This document shows, piece by piece, positions 1-10,014 of a DNA stretch of 64,000 nucleotides. The DNA is taken from positions 1,317,501-1,381,500 of the forward strand of contig CP102274.1 of NCBI GenBank assembly GCA_025149285.1. Reading direction: 5' to 3'. The translations under genes were made by a program, and so were the position numbers. Every line of letters begins with the position of its first letter. The stretch's first letter is position 1. This DNA comes from Hungatella hathewayi (GTDB lineage: Bacteria; Bacillota; Clostridia; Lachnospirales; Lachnospiraceae). The notes under the pieces are model-generated. The model searched no databases, was not told where the DNA came from, and saw only the letters and a program-made list of their open reading frames with translations.

Positions 1-2937
1 GGCGACTCGGTGGAGGACATACCTGTGCTTCCGGTTGTGGCAGCGGAGGATCAGCTTCCTGAGACACTCACATTAAAAGTAAATGGAGAGATCAGGGATA
101 CGGCAGTAACCTGGAACTTAAAAGAAGGAGACTGGAGCCTTCCGGGAAGCACAGTGAAGCTGGAAGGCGTCCTTGAAAATCTGGACGCAGGAACCATCAG
201 CTGGTCTCCGGTGGTTTACAGCAGTACGCAGGTGTACTTTATCGACTGCGGAATCGGTGTGAAGCGTGGAACCGTGGATAACACCGGCAGGACTTCAGAA
301 ATCTTTAACGCAGTGCACGATGCGGTGAAATATTTGGAGAACGACGTTCCGGATCAGGCAGGAGACGGCAATTCATGGGGAAGCGGCTCGGACTATGACG
401 GCATAAAGGGATATGAAGAGAACCATGGTCTTCACGCAACCGGTTATTTCGGAAAGAACAGCATCGGAGATTCCTTTACTTACAAAGTGACCCTGGATGC
501 AGGGGAATACAATATCACAACCGGACATACCGAGTGGTGGTCAGGCAACAGCCGTAGCACAAAGGTGACAGCTTCCTATATTGGAACGGATGGAACCGTT
601 GTAAAGACAGAACTGGGCAGCAGCGGCTCTACAGGGGGAACCCAGTGGAAGGAACTGTACGTACAGGGGCATTTATCCGTACCTGAGAATGATACGGAAG
701 TCACCCTGACGTTTACAGCAGCAGAGGCAAAGGGAGCGGCAGTTTCCTATATTGCCATTGAAAGAGGCGAAGCGCCCGTCACAAAGCAGGCCATCAATAA
801 GATTAAGGTGGACACCATGCCAAACAAAACCGTCTATGAGTTAGGCGAGGAATTCGAACCTGTGGGCATGGTCATAAACGGATATCATGGAAGTGAACTG
901 GTTCGTGAATTGAAAGAAGAGGAATATACCATGGATGGACCGGATATGAATGAAGCCGGGCTCTCCAAGGTAACAATTACTTATGAGGACGAAAACGGAA
1001 AAGAATATTCCGCAATTTTCAGAGTAACCGTTTACGATCCGGAGGATTTGAGAGCAGACAGTATTAAGGTGGTAAGGGAACCGGAGAAAACCGTATATCT
1101 GCCGGGTGAAAACTTTGATGCAGACGGCATGGAAGTACGTCTTCTGCTGAAGGCTACAGCCAGCAATGCTGTCCCTGCCAGGGCAGAAAAGCTGGAAGAC
1201 GGAGAGTACGATGTAGTCAGTGATCTCTCTGATCCGGGAAGAAGAAGTGTCGAAATCTGTTATTCTTATTTCGATGATAACGGGGAAGAAAAAGTGCTGA
1301 GGGATACGATTAAGGTAACCGTATTGGATGAAGAGGACGAGTTTTACCAGAAAGGCATCAGCATCGCGAAGCCGCCAAAGAAAACCGTATATCCTGTGGA
1401 CGGACAGTTTGATCCGGAGGGAATGGAAGTAGAGACCGTCATGAAGGCCAGCACCAGCAACGCCACTTATGCGGAAAAAACTCTGGATTATGAGATTGGT
1501 AAATACGACTTCTCTGAACCGGGAAATAAGAAAATTAAGGTAACCCAGACGGGAACCGGAAAGGATGGAGAGGAAAAAGACTTTACTGCAGTAATAGAAG
1601 TAACGGTAACAGAAAACGAGGCGCTGGTGATGGAAGACAGGCTTGATTCCGTGATCCGCGATGCCTCCGAGATATTCGACAATGATACCGCAGCATATCG
1701 CACCATAAAGGAAAAACAGGATGCCGCCTCTGCCCTTCGTCATTCAGCAGCAGAAAGCTTTGCAGAGTATGAAGGCGAATTATCCAAAACAATGGTCCGG
1801 CAGATTGGAGAACTGGAAGACTACTTTATGGAGGCGTATCCCAATATCACCGTAAGAGTCAGCGGCGATCGTAATCTTACGGAAGGTGCAGCCGTCACCG
1901 GCGCAGTTCTGAGCGCTGATGTGGAACAGGAGAACCAGGTGATTACCCTGATGATGGAAGAAGCGGAAATACCGGATGGTCTGCCGGAGGTAAAAGCAGT
2001 GAAAGCGATGGATATCCGTCTGATGGTATCGGATGAGGAAATTCAGCCGGTGGTACCGCTGTTTTTGACAGCCAGAATACCGGAGGGGATAAGTCAGAAA
2101 AACCTGGTGATCTATCACGTAACAGAATCCGGGGAGATTGAAACCATAATACCGGAAACTGCCGATAACATGATGAGCTTTGGCGTATCATCCTTAAGTA
2201 CCTTTGCAGCGGCAAATCCGGGAACGCTGACCGTTACAGGCATCAGGATTACAGCGAAACCGTACAAAACCGTTTATCAGATCGGTGAGTCCTTCGAGGC
2301 AGACGGCATGGTCGTGACGGCCGTCTATGAAAACGGTACGGAGGCAGTCGTAACAGAGTATGAACTGTCTGGTTTTGACTCTTCTTCAGCAGGAATCAAG
2401 CATGTTGTTATTACATACGGCGGCCGCAAGGCGATTCTGGATGTTACGGTTAAGTCAGAAACAGGGGACGAGCCGGATGACGGAGATAAACCGGGCAGCA
2501 GCGGCGGAAGCGGCAGCAGCGGCAGCAGCAGTGGAAGCAGGCCAAGGGTTAATACAACATCGACGGTAACAGGGACCTGGATGCAGGATCAGACCGGCTG
2601 GTGGTTTGCAAAGACGGCCGGCGGATACGTAAAAGCCGAGTGGGCGCAGATCAATGGAACCTGGTATTATTTCGGTGAAGACGGTTATATGAGAACCGGA
2701 TGGATACTGTCCGGTAACCAGTGGTATTACTTACAGCCAGATGGCTCCATGACAGATAACAACTGGATCTGCTACAAGGATCACTGGTATTTCCTGCAGC
2801 CTGGAGGAGCGATGGCCGTGAGCGGCTGGGTGACATGGAATGGCCGCAGCTATTACCTGAATGCGGATGGTACCATGGCCGTAAATACAACTACACCAGA
2901 TGGATATGTCACAGGTGCCGACGGCGCCCGTATCTGA
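1..2937 (+). CDS. C-terminal part of a large secreted multidomain glycan-binding or glycosidase protein (5' end outside window)
   Basis: The reading frame is open from base 1, so the start and probably the catalytic part lie upstream; the GTG at 10 is internal. In order the visible part has an Ig-like (Big_4-type) module (about 55-200 nt), a malectin-like carbohydrate-binding module (about 230-770) with the signature TTGHTEWWS, three Big_3-type Ig repeats (790-1615), a mostly helical region (1620-2215), another Big_3 repeat, a Ser/Gly linker near 2490-2545 and choline-binding-type aromatic repeats (GTWYYF, NQWYYL, DHWYFL) to the stop. The repeats should attach the protein to the cell surface. 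The module order closely parallels the following gene, which suggests tandem duplication and that a GH43-like domain is missing upstream. The substrate is not readable from this part. Confidence 0.85.
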   Translation, partial: GDSVEDIPVLPVVAAEDQLPETLTLKVNGEIRDTAVTWNLKEGDWSLPGSTVKLEGVLENLDAGTISWSPVVYSSTQVYFIDCGIGVKRGTVDNTGRTSEIFNAVHDAVKYLENDVPDQAGDGNSWGSGSDYDGIKGYEENHGLHATGYFGKNSIGDSFTYKVTLDAGEYNITTGHTEWWSGNSRSTKVTASYIGTDGTVVKTELGSSGSTGGTQWKELYVQGHLSVPENDTEVTLTFTAAEAKGAAVSYIAIERGEAPVTKQAINKIKVDTMPNKTVYELGEEFEPVGMVINGYHGSELVRELKEEEYTMDGPDMNEAGLSKVTITYEDENGKEYSAIFRVTVYDPEDLRADSIKVVREPEKTVYLPGENFDADGMEVRLLLKATASNAVPARAEKLEDGEYDVVSDLSDPGRRSVEICYSYFDDNGEEKVLRDTIKVTVLDEEDEFYQKGISIAKPPKKTVYPVDGQFDPEGMEVETVMKASTSNATYAEKTLDYEIGKYDFSEPGNKKIKVTQTGTGKDGEEKDFTAVIEVTVTENEALVMEDRLDSVIRDASEIFDNDTAAYRTIKEKQDAASALRHSAAESFAEYEGELSKTMVRQIGELEDYFMEAYPNITVRVSGDRNLTEGAAVTGAVLSADVEQENQVITLMMEEAEIPDGLPEVKAVKAMDIRLMVSDEEIQPVVPLFLTARIPEGISQKNLVIYHVTESGEIETIIPETADNMMSFGVSSLSTFAAANPGTLTVTGIRITAKPYKTVYQIGESFEADGMVVTAVYENGTEAVVTEYELSGFDSSSAGIKHVVITYGGRKAILDVTVKSETGDEPDDGDKPGSSGGSGSSGSSSGSRPRVNTTSTVTGTWMQDQTGWWFAKTAGGYVKAEWAQINGTWYYFGEDGYMRTGWILSGNQWYYLQPDGSMTDNNWICYKDHWYFLQPGGAMAVSGWVTWNGRSYYLNADGTMAVNTTTPDGYVTGADGARI

Positions 2938-2965
2938 TCTGAGAACAGCATCTGAGGAATGACAG

Positions 2966-3009
2966 AATACGGGCATGGCTTCTGAATACCGGACAGCCGT
3001 GCCCGTATT
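2966..3009 (+). other. Intergenic hairpin without U-tract
   Basis: Arms of 14 bases (2966-2979 and 2996-3009) pair fully, with one G-T wobble, around a 16-base loop. It lies between the two giant glycosidase-type genes. No T-run follows, so it is more likely an mRNA stability or processing hairpin than a classical terminator. Confidence 0.5.
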
Positions 3010-3041
3010 ACAGTATGAAAAAAAATAAATAACGGGGGTTA

Positions 3042-6000
3042 ATGATGAACCGAAAACCACTGAAACGCCTGACAGCCATCGCGCTGTCCATGGCAATGAC
3101 TCTTCCGGGAGCCATGCCGGTCTATGCAGTACCGGAGGGAGCAGAACGATCTTCCAATACCATGCCCGGATATGAAGAGCTGTTGGCAGCCGATTACACT
3201 CTGTATCTGGTAAAATGCGGAGCTTCCGATCCGGCGGCAGTACCGGACGGATATAAAATGGGACTGCTCCAGACAGTTACCGACCAGAAAAATGGCCGGG
3301 ATGCCACCGGATATACCTGGGGATACATAGAGAACGATTCATCAATCATATACGGAAAACGGGATACGAATCCCTCCTCTCTGGAGGCGGGGCTTCGCTA
3401 TATGAGCGATAAAATCGAGTATGATCCTGATGCAAGCGGAATTACGTATCAATTTGAAATGCCGGAAGGCGAACGGACGTATCAGGTGACCCTGGGCTGT
3501 AAAAATCCCTGGGATACGAGACCGGCAGATATTACCCTGGAAGGTCAGACGGTAAAGAGCAGCTGGAGCTTTACCAAAGACAGTCTGGCGGAAGAGACCT
3601 TCTCCGTGACCGTAAGCGACGGAGTGCTGGATGTCCGGGTCCATAACACGGACAGAACTTCCTCCAGTCAGGATGCGATGTTAAGCTACATAATCATAAA
3701 GGCTCCCTACGATCAGGAATACTTGAAAAACGCAATGAAGCAGTATACTCTGACCAGTCTGGAGCGGGAACTCTATTCGGTTCAGTCTTTGGAAAAATAT
3801 GACGAGGCTTACGAATATGCCAGGAGAGCCGCGGAGTCGGAAGAGCCGGTATCTCAGGAAAAGATTGCTTCAAACTTAAAAAAACTGGCTGCTAAGTATA
3901 ACGGTCTTCAGCCGAAGCAGGACGCCGTCAGTTATACCAGCTTTTCCGGTACCGACGGGGAGGTGTGGCTCGATCAAAACGGAACGCCCATCCAGGCACA
4001 CGGCGGCCAGGTACAGAAGTTTACGCATAACGGGGTAACGAAATGGTACTGGTACGGAGAAGACAAGACGGACGGCTACCGCACCGTGGACGGAGGAGTC
4101 CGTGTGTATTCCTCCACAGACCTCTATAACTGGGCCGATGAAGGCATAGCGCTCCGCAACCTGACGGACGAATACGACTTTGAGGAAGACTATTTTCATG
4201 CCTTATACGGTGATTACACGGAGGAGCAGAGAGCCAGGGTTCTGCTGGCCATCAATGATACCACTTCCGTGATCGAACGGCCCAAGGTAATCTACAATGA
4301 AAAGAATGACAACTACGTCATGTGGTTCCACGCGGACGGCCCCACAGAGACCAGTAATTCCAACTATGCGGCGGCCAGCGCGGGCGTTGCGGTCAGCGAC
4401 AGCCCAGTGGGTCCCTTCAAATTTATCGACCGTTACCGCTTAAACTATGTGGCCGGAAAGTACGACCAGAGCAAAGGCATGGCCCGCGATATGAACCTTT
4501 TCGTGGATGACGACGGTACGGGATATATCATCTACTCCAGTGAGGAGAATGCCACGCTGTTTATTTCAAAATTAAACGAAGACTACACCTATCTGTCGGC
4601 CAGCCCGGAGACAGCAGTGCAGGGCGTGGATTTTTTAAGAAGTGAGACATTTGCAGGACAGAAGCGGGAAGCGCCGGCCATGTTTAAATATGACGGAAAA
4701 TACTATTTAATGACCTCCGGATGCACCGGATGGGGCGCCAATCAGGCCAGCTTTGCCGTGTCAGAAAACGGGATTCTGGGAGACTGGAAGATCATCGGTG
4801 ATCCCTGTGTGACGGACACCTCAGTCTGCAGCTATACGAGTGCGCTGACCTTTGGAACCCAGTCCACCAACATCATTCCCATCGATGCCGCCAATGGAAA
4901 GTTTATCTATATGGGGGATCGTTGGAACAATAAGAACCCCGGCCAGAACGAACTGATCGATCCGCAGTATGTGTGGCTTCCGGTTGAATTTGACGGCGAG
5001 GGCAATATGATTCTGCGTCCTTATGCGGACTGGAAGCTGGAGATGCTGGATTATATGGCACCGATTACCGTCAATACAGAACTTCCCAAAAGCATAAAGA
5101 AGGGAACCGCTCTGAGTGAGCTTCCTCAGAAACTCAGCATTACCGTCAATGGGGAGACAAAGGAAACCGCGGTAGAGTGGACGCTCGTTTCCGGCGATTT
5201 AAACAGTGTCGGACCCGTAACCATCAGCGGAAAGATGACGGGAACCGGAGGCCGTATGGTGACGATCGACGGATTCGTTTACTCCCGGGAACTGACATAC
5301 CTGGTAGACTGCGGCGTCATGGAGGCGTCAGGAAGCCCGAAGGTATCCGGGCTTTATGAAGATGTGAAGAAGCACGTAACCCTTATGAACGAAACACCCG
5401 ACCAGAAGGCGGAAGGAAGCAATACGTGGGGACACGGTTCCGGCTGCGATTCGCTTACCTGGAGAGCCGGCCTGGGACTTCACAGCACCGGCTGGTACGG
5501 CAAAGAGAATAAGACAGGAAATTCGTTTTCCTATGAATTTACACTGGACAAAGGCACGTATACCATTACGACGGGACACACGGAGTGGTGGAGTGCCGGC
5601 AGAACCACGAATGTAACCGCTTCTTATGAAGGCATCGCGGCCCCGGCAGAATTGGGAAGCGCGTCCTGGAGCGGCAGCAACGGCGGAATCACACAGAATG
5701 TAACGGGAAGCATCACCGTTCCGGCGGATCAGACAAAGGTAACCCTTACCTTTACAGCCGGAAGCGCCCAGGCGCCGGTAGTCTCTTACATTGCCATTGA
5801 AAAGAGCAGTATTGCGAATGTGTTTGATGATAATCTTTACATGGCGGTCGCAGCCGGTAAGACGCCGGAGCTTCCGGAAACCGTGGAGGCAGAGATGGCG
5901 GACGGACAGATTACAGCGAAAAAGGTAATCTGGGAGATGCCGGAAGAGGGCTTTTACGAGGTGTGGACAACGAAGAAGGTGACCGGTGTTTTAGAGGGAA

Positions 6001-9000
6001 GCGACGTTCTTGTGACTGCTTCTGTCGAGGTGGTTCCGGAAAATCTTGTATATTTTATTGACAGCGGTTTTGCAGACGGGAAGATCTCTGCCGCATGGCA
6101 GGGAATCAGACGGAGCATGGACTTAAAGAATGAAGCGGCAGACCAGGAATTTGACGGGACATGGGGATACGTGGAAGAGGGAATCTCGCCGCGAAATACC
6201 AGCTCCGGAGACAAATATGAGAATGGCTTTTATGCGCAGAAGGACCAGGAAATTGTATATAAACTGGCTTTACCGGCAGGTACCTACCGGTTTGCCAGCG
6301 GTTATCAGGAATGGTGGGCGCAGTGGAACAGCGGCCGTTCCATGGCAGTGAGCCTCCGGTACACAGATGCGGAAGGCAGCAGCCAGACGGAAGACCTGGG
6401 AACCATAACCCTTGGAAATGACACCGCAGGACATGTGCTGGAGAGCAGCAGGGAATTTGAACTTCCGGCAGACGGAATTGTGGAATTCCATGTAAAGAAA
6501 AATGCAGCTCTTGACGTTGTGCTGAGCTGGATTGCAGTGCAGGAAGTGAAGAAGGTTTCTCCTTCCGAAGCGGTCGATCTCGATTATGAGGCATTAAACG
6601 TTTACAATATCAACGAGGTAAGAGGTAATTTAACGCTTCCGGAAACCGGAGCGAATGGTACCGTCATTACCTGGGAATCCTCCGATGAGTCCGTCATTGC
6701 TGTCACCGGACTGGCTGAGGGAACGCCGATCGGCGTTGTCAGCAGGCCTGTAACAGATACCGATGTCACGTTAACGGCCACAGTCACCGCAGGTGATGTC
6801 AGCAGAGAGAAGGTATTTACTGCATCTGTACTGGCTAAGCCGGAGGAGAAGCAGATGGAATCCTACGTCTTCGCTTATTTTAAAGGCGAGGGACTGTCAA
6901 ACGGCGAACAGATTTATATGGCCTCCAGCAGAGACGGGATGAACTGGGAAGATTTAAATGCATCGAAACCGGTACTGACTTCCAGACTGGGAGAAAAAGG
7001 CCTCCGCGATCCCTTTATCATGCGGTCTGCGGAAGGCGATAAATTCTATCTGATCGCCACCGATTTGAAAATCAACGGCAATAACGACTGGACAGCGGCT
7101 CAGACCAGCGGCAGCCAGTCCATCATGATCTGGGAGTCTGCCGATCTGGTAAACTGGTCGGACCAGAGAATGGTAAAAGTAGCGGCAGAAGGAGCAGGCT
7201 GTACCTGGGCTCCGGAAGCATTTTACGATGAAACCACAGGAGAATACATCGTATTCTGGTCCTCCAAGATTCCGGCCAGCCAGAATGTGGAAAACAACGA
7301 TTATACCCACCGGGTCTATTATGCAAAGACGAGGGATTTCTATACCTTTACAGAACCGGAGGTCTGGATTGAACTTCACAGCGAGAGCGGTGAGACGCTG
7401 AGCGTCATCGATGCCACGGTAATCAAAGTGGGAAATACGTATTACCGTTTTACCAAGAATGAGGCAGCGAAGCCTCATCGGGAGGGACTGCCATCCGGCG
7501 GCAAGTACACCATGCTGGAGACCAGTGATTCCCTGCTTGGCCAGTGGACAGAGATTGAGTCCGGCATCAACCAGATAAGCGGCGTGGAAGGCGCCACCGC
7601 ATTCCGGTTAAACGGAGAACAGAAGTGGTGCCTGCTTCTGGATGATTTTGGAGGAGGCGGTTACTTCCCGCTGCTCACAGACGATATCGGAAGCGGAGCG
7701 TTTACGCGTCTGGACTCTTCAGAATATTCCTTCCCCGGGACCATGCGCCACGGAAGCGTCCTGCCGGTTACGGCTGACGAATACGGAGCCATCATGGATG
7801 AGTACGGACCTGCGGTTTTAAACAGCCCGGATCTGACGGGGACGGAACTGATGGAAGAGATTATCGGATCGGCAGCACCGGTCTATGAGGATACCTTTGA
7901 CACGTATGAGACAGACGCCGCTGCAGATAAGAGTGAGGTCCTCGAGAATGAGGATGGAACGAAGCAGTACGTGATGCTGAACGATTCCTTTCTTGTGAAG
8001 GAAGATGCAAAAGGAAACAAGTATTTGCAGGCAGCGGCGACGACCAATATAAAGCTGGCTCAGGCAGGGATCGCTGCCGGGGAGGTGACAGGCCTTACGG
8101 ATGCCCTGATTATGATGGATGTCATGATTCCGGGAACAGAAGAGAACTCTGTCAGATCCTATGCCCAGATCGGTACGGAGGGTGACCGTTCTTATGTGAA
8201 ATTTGACTTAAAGAACTCGGCTGTCAATATCCGTGAAAATGGCCGGGACGACAGCGCTTCCTATACCTTCGAGCCGGGAGAAACGTATCACGTGGCCGTG
8301 CTGTATAAAGATGGATCGGCGTATGCCTATGTCAATGGAAAACTGATCCATAAAAAGGCGGCAAGCTCCTATGAAGAAGCAGGAATGGCCGTAATTGCAG
8401 TGGCCACGGGCGGAAAGATCGATAATGTACGGATTTACGATGCCTCTGCAGATGTAAGCGAATATGAGGCTGTCCTGGAATCGATGAAGCAGGTTGATGC
8501 GGAAGATTACGACGAAGAAGGCTGGGAAGAATTCGCGGCAGCGCTTAAAAAAGCGGAGAAGCTGATGAAATCGGCAGTGCCTTCCAAGGCGGATTTAGAG
8601 TCGGTTTTCCAGGCACTGACAGACGCTTATGAGAAACTGACGGCAGAGACAGAGTACTATACGGATCGCATTAAGATTACCCGGAAGCCTTACCAGACTG
8701 AGTACGAGCAGTACGATGATTTTAATCCGGAAGGCATGGAGGTGACCGAATACCGGATCGCCAGCGGCAGCAATGCAGTGAGAAAGACCGTACTTCCGGA
8801 AGAAGCCTATGAACTGGAGTATGATTTCTCTGAACTGGGAGACAGAGAGGTGGCAGTATCCTATACGGCGGCCGGAGAAAATGGAGAAGAAGTGATCTTT
8901 ACGGACTCCATCACCGTAAAAGTCCTGGAAGAAATCGAAGAGGCAGAGTACTATACCTCCAGAATCGCAGTCGCGAAGAAGCCGGATAAGAGGGAGTATT

Positions 9001-9941
9001 CCATTGGCGAAACCTTCGATGCGTCTGGAATGGAGGTGACGGAGTACTTAAAAGCCAGCGCAAGCAACGCTTCACCGAGAAAACGGGTGCTGTCTGAGGA
9101 GGAATATGAGACTGTGTATGATTTCTCAGGAGAAGGAAACCGCAAGGTGACGGTCGCTTATTACGGCACTGACAAAAAGGGCGAAGAAAAGAAGTTTACC
9201 GATTACATTGTGGTAAGCGTAATGGCTGACACAAGCAAGGGCGGGTATACGACTGGAATCAGAGTGACAGCCCGTCCGTTTAAGACGGAGTATGAGACAG
9301 GCGAAGAACTGGATACCGGCGGCATGATTGTAAAGCGCATGCTGGTAAAAGAAAACGGAGAGAAGGCCGAGGAAATTTTAAGCGAGGGTGATTATACCAT
9401 CTTCTATGATTTTTCAAAGGCCGGAACGAAAAAGGTTGTCCTCTCTTATATAGCAGAAGGAAAAGACGGAGCAGAGGAAGTCTTTGAGACTGATTTCAAG
9501 GTGACGGTGAAAAAGGCCGGATCAGACAAGCCTTCCGGCGGGAACACCGGTTCCGGAGGTTCCTCAGGCAGCAGCTCGGGATCCGGAAGCTCTTCCGGCA
9601 TCAAAGCAGCTTCCGGGAAGAGAGAGACTTACTATACGGAAGGAAGCTGGAGCAATACGGAAACCGGCTGGCAGTTTAAAAAGGCTGACGGCACCATTCC
9701 GAAGAGCGAGTGGATCTACACCGGCTGGGGAGATCAGGATGACTGGTACTTTTTTGATGAAAACGGAAATATGGTAACCGGCTGGCATCTTGCCGATGGA
9801 AAATGGTTCTACTTGAATCCGGTTTCTGACGGAACCAGAGGACGGATGGTAACCGGCTGGCAGCTGATTGACGACAAGTGGTACTATTTCAATCCGGTTT
9901 CCGATGGAACGAAAGGTGTGCTGACGACTGTTTCAGAATAA
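3042..9941 (+). CDS. Giant secreted protein with two GH43-like domains, carbohydrate-binding modules and choline-binding repeats
   Basis: A 2299-residue secreted enzyme. Residues 1-29 are a signal peptide ending in PVYA. An N-terminal binding-type region is followed by a first GH43-like beta-propeller (about 290-672; IQAHGG, YYLMTSG), resembling the galactan 1,3-beta-galactosidase branch. Next come a Big_4-type module, a malectin-like module (about 752-920, TTGHTEWWS), a second divergent one (1002-1163, SGYQEWWA) and an atrophied Ig module. A second GH43-like domain (1272-1588; GLRDPFIM, TWAPEAFY) leads to a LamG-like domain (1613-1800), a FIVAR-type helical repeat (1808-1870), three Big_3 repeats (1871-2158), a Ser/Gly linker and cell-wall-binding repeats. 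A role in side-chain removal from arabinogalactan or pectic arabinan is inferred. The start codon follows CGGGGGTT; the second ATG at 3045 is an alternative. Confidence 0.9.
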   Translation: MMNRKPLKRLTAIALSMAMTLPGAMPVYAVPEGAERSSNTMPGYEELLAADYTLYLVKCGASDPAAVPDGYKMGLLQTVTDQKNGRDATGYTWGYIENDSSIIYGKRDTNPSSLEAGLRYMSDKIEYDPDASGITYQFEMPEGERTYQVTLGCKNPWDTRPADITLEGQTVKSSWSFTKDSLAEETFSVTVSDGVLDVRVHNTDRTSSSQDAMLSYIIIKAPYDQEYLKNAMKQYTLTSLERELYSVQSLEKYDEAYEYARRAAESEEPVSQEKIASNLKKLAAKYNGLQPKQDAVSYTSFSGTDGEVWLDQNGTPIQAHGGQVQKFTHNGVTKWYWYGEDKTDGYRTVDGGVRVYSSTDLYNWADEGIALRNLTDEYDFEEDYFHALYGDYTEEQRARVLLAINDTTSVIERPKVIYNEKNDNYVMWFHADGPTETSNSNYAAASAGVAVSDSPVGPFKFIDRYRLNYVAGKYDQSKGMARDMNLFVDDDGTGYIIYSSEENATLFISKLNEDYTYLSASPETAVQGVDFLRSETFAGQKREAPAMFKYDGKYYLMTSGCTGWGANQASFAVSENGILGDWKIIGDPCVTDTSVCSYTSALTFGTQSTNIIPIDAANGKFIYMGDRWNNKNPGQNELIDPQYVWLPVEFDGEGNMILRPYADWKLEMLDYMAPITVNTELPKSIKKGTALSELPQKLSITVNGETKETAVEWTLVSGDLNSVGPVTISGKMTGTGGRMVTIDGFVYSRELTYLVDCGVMEASGSPKVSGLYEDVKKHVTLMNETPDQKAEGSNTWGHGSGCDSLTWRAGLGLHSTGWYGKENKTGNSFSYEFTLDKGTYTITTGHTEWWSAGRTTNVTASYEGIAAPAELGSASWSGSNGGITQNVTGSITVPADQTKVTLTFTAGSAQAPVVSYIAIEKSSIANVFDDNLYMAVAAGKTPELPETVEAEMADGQITAKKVIWEMPEEGFYEVWTTKKVTGVLEGSDVLVTASVEVVPENLVYFIDSGFADGKISAAWQGIRRSMDLKNEAADQEFDGTWGYVEEGISPRNTSSGDKYENGFYAQKDQEIVYKLALPAGTYRFASGYQEWWAQWNSGRSMAVSLRYTDAEGSSQTEDLGTITLGNDTAGHVLESSREFELPADGIVEFHVKKNAALDVVLSWIAVQEVKKVSPSEAVDLDYEALNVYNINEVRGNLTLPETGANGTVITWESSDESVIAVTGLAEGTPIGVVSRPVTDTDVTLTATVTAGDVSREKVFTASVLAKPEEKQMESYVFAYFKGEGLSNGEQIYMASSRDGMNWEDLNASKPVLTSRLGEKGLRDPFIMRSAEGDKFYLIATDLKINGNNDWTAAQTSGSQSIMIWESADLVNWSDQRMVKVAAEGAGCTWAPEAFYDETTGEYIVFWSSKIPASQNVENNDYTHRVYYAKTRDFYTFTEPEVWIELHSESGETLSVIDATVIKVGNTYYRFTKNEAAKPHREGLPSGGKYTMLETSDSLLGQWTEIESGINQISGVEGATAFRLNGEQKWCLLLDDFGGGGYFPLLTDDIGSGAFTRLDSSEYSFPGTMRHGSVLPVTADEYGAIMDEYGPAVLNSPDLTGTELMEEIIGSAAPVYEDTFDTYETDAAADKSEVLENEDGTKQYVMLNDSFLVKEDAKGNKYLQAAATTNIKLAQAGIAAGEVTGLTDALIMMDVMIPGTEENSVRSYAQIGTEGDRSYVKFDLKNSAVNIRENGRDDSASYTFEPGETYHVAVLYKDGSAYAYVNGKLIHKKAASSYEEAGMAVIAVATGGKIDNVRIYDASADVSEYEAVLESMKQVDAEDYDEEGWEEFAAALKKAEKLMKSAVPSKADLESVFQALTDAYEKLTAETEYYTDRIKITRKPYQTEYEQYDDFNPEGMEVTEYRIASGSNAVRKTVLPEEAYELEYDFSELGDREVAVSYTAAGENGEEVIFTDSITVKVLEEIEEAEYYTSRIAVAKKPDKREYSIGETFDASGMEVTEYLKASASNASPRKRVLSEEEYETVYDFSGEGNRKVTVAYYGTDKKGEEKKFTDYIVVSVMADTSKGGYTTGIRVTARPFKTEYETGEELDTGGMIVKRMLVKENGEKAEEILSEGDYTIFYDFSKAGTKKVVLSYIAEGKDGAEEVFETDFKVTVKKAGSDKPSGGNTGSGGSSGSSSGSGSSSGIKAASGKRETYYTEGSWSNTETGWQFKKADGTIPKSEWIYTGWGDQDDWYFFDENGNMVTGWHLADGKWFYLNPVSDGTRGRMVTGWQLIDDKWYYFNPVSDGTKGVLTTVSE

Positions 9942-9963
9942 GAGAATAATCTCCTTTTAGAAG

Positions 9964-10011
9964 AAGGACCGAATCTGACAAGCAATGCTTTGGTGGATTT
10001 GGTCCTTTTTT
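9964..10011. terminator. Intrinsic terminator between convergent genes
   Basis: A 12-bp stem (AAGGACCGAATC with GATTTGGTCCTT, one wobble pair) is followed by a run of T. It lies between the convergent glycosidase and alcohol dehydrogenase genes and could serve the plus strand strongly and the minus strand weakly. Confidence 0.85.
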
Positions 10012-10014
10012 CTG

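Noticed and set aside
841..1743. 300-codon open frame on the minus strand
   Set aside because: It lies wholly inside the first giant gene, has no ribosome binding site or recognisable domain, and mirrors the codon pattern of the plus-strand gene.
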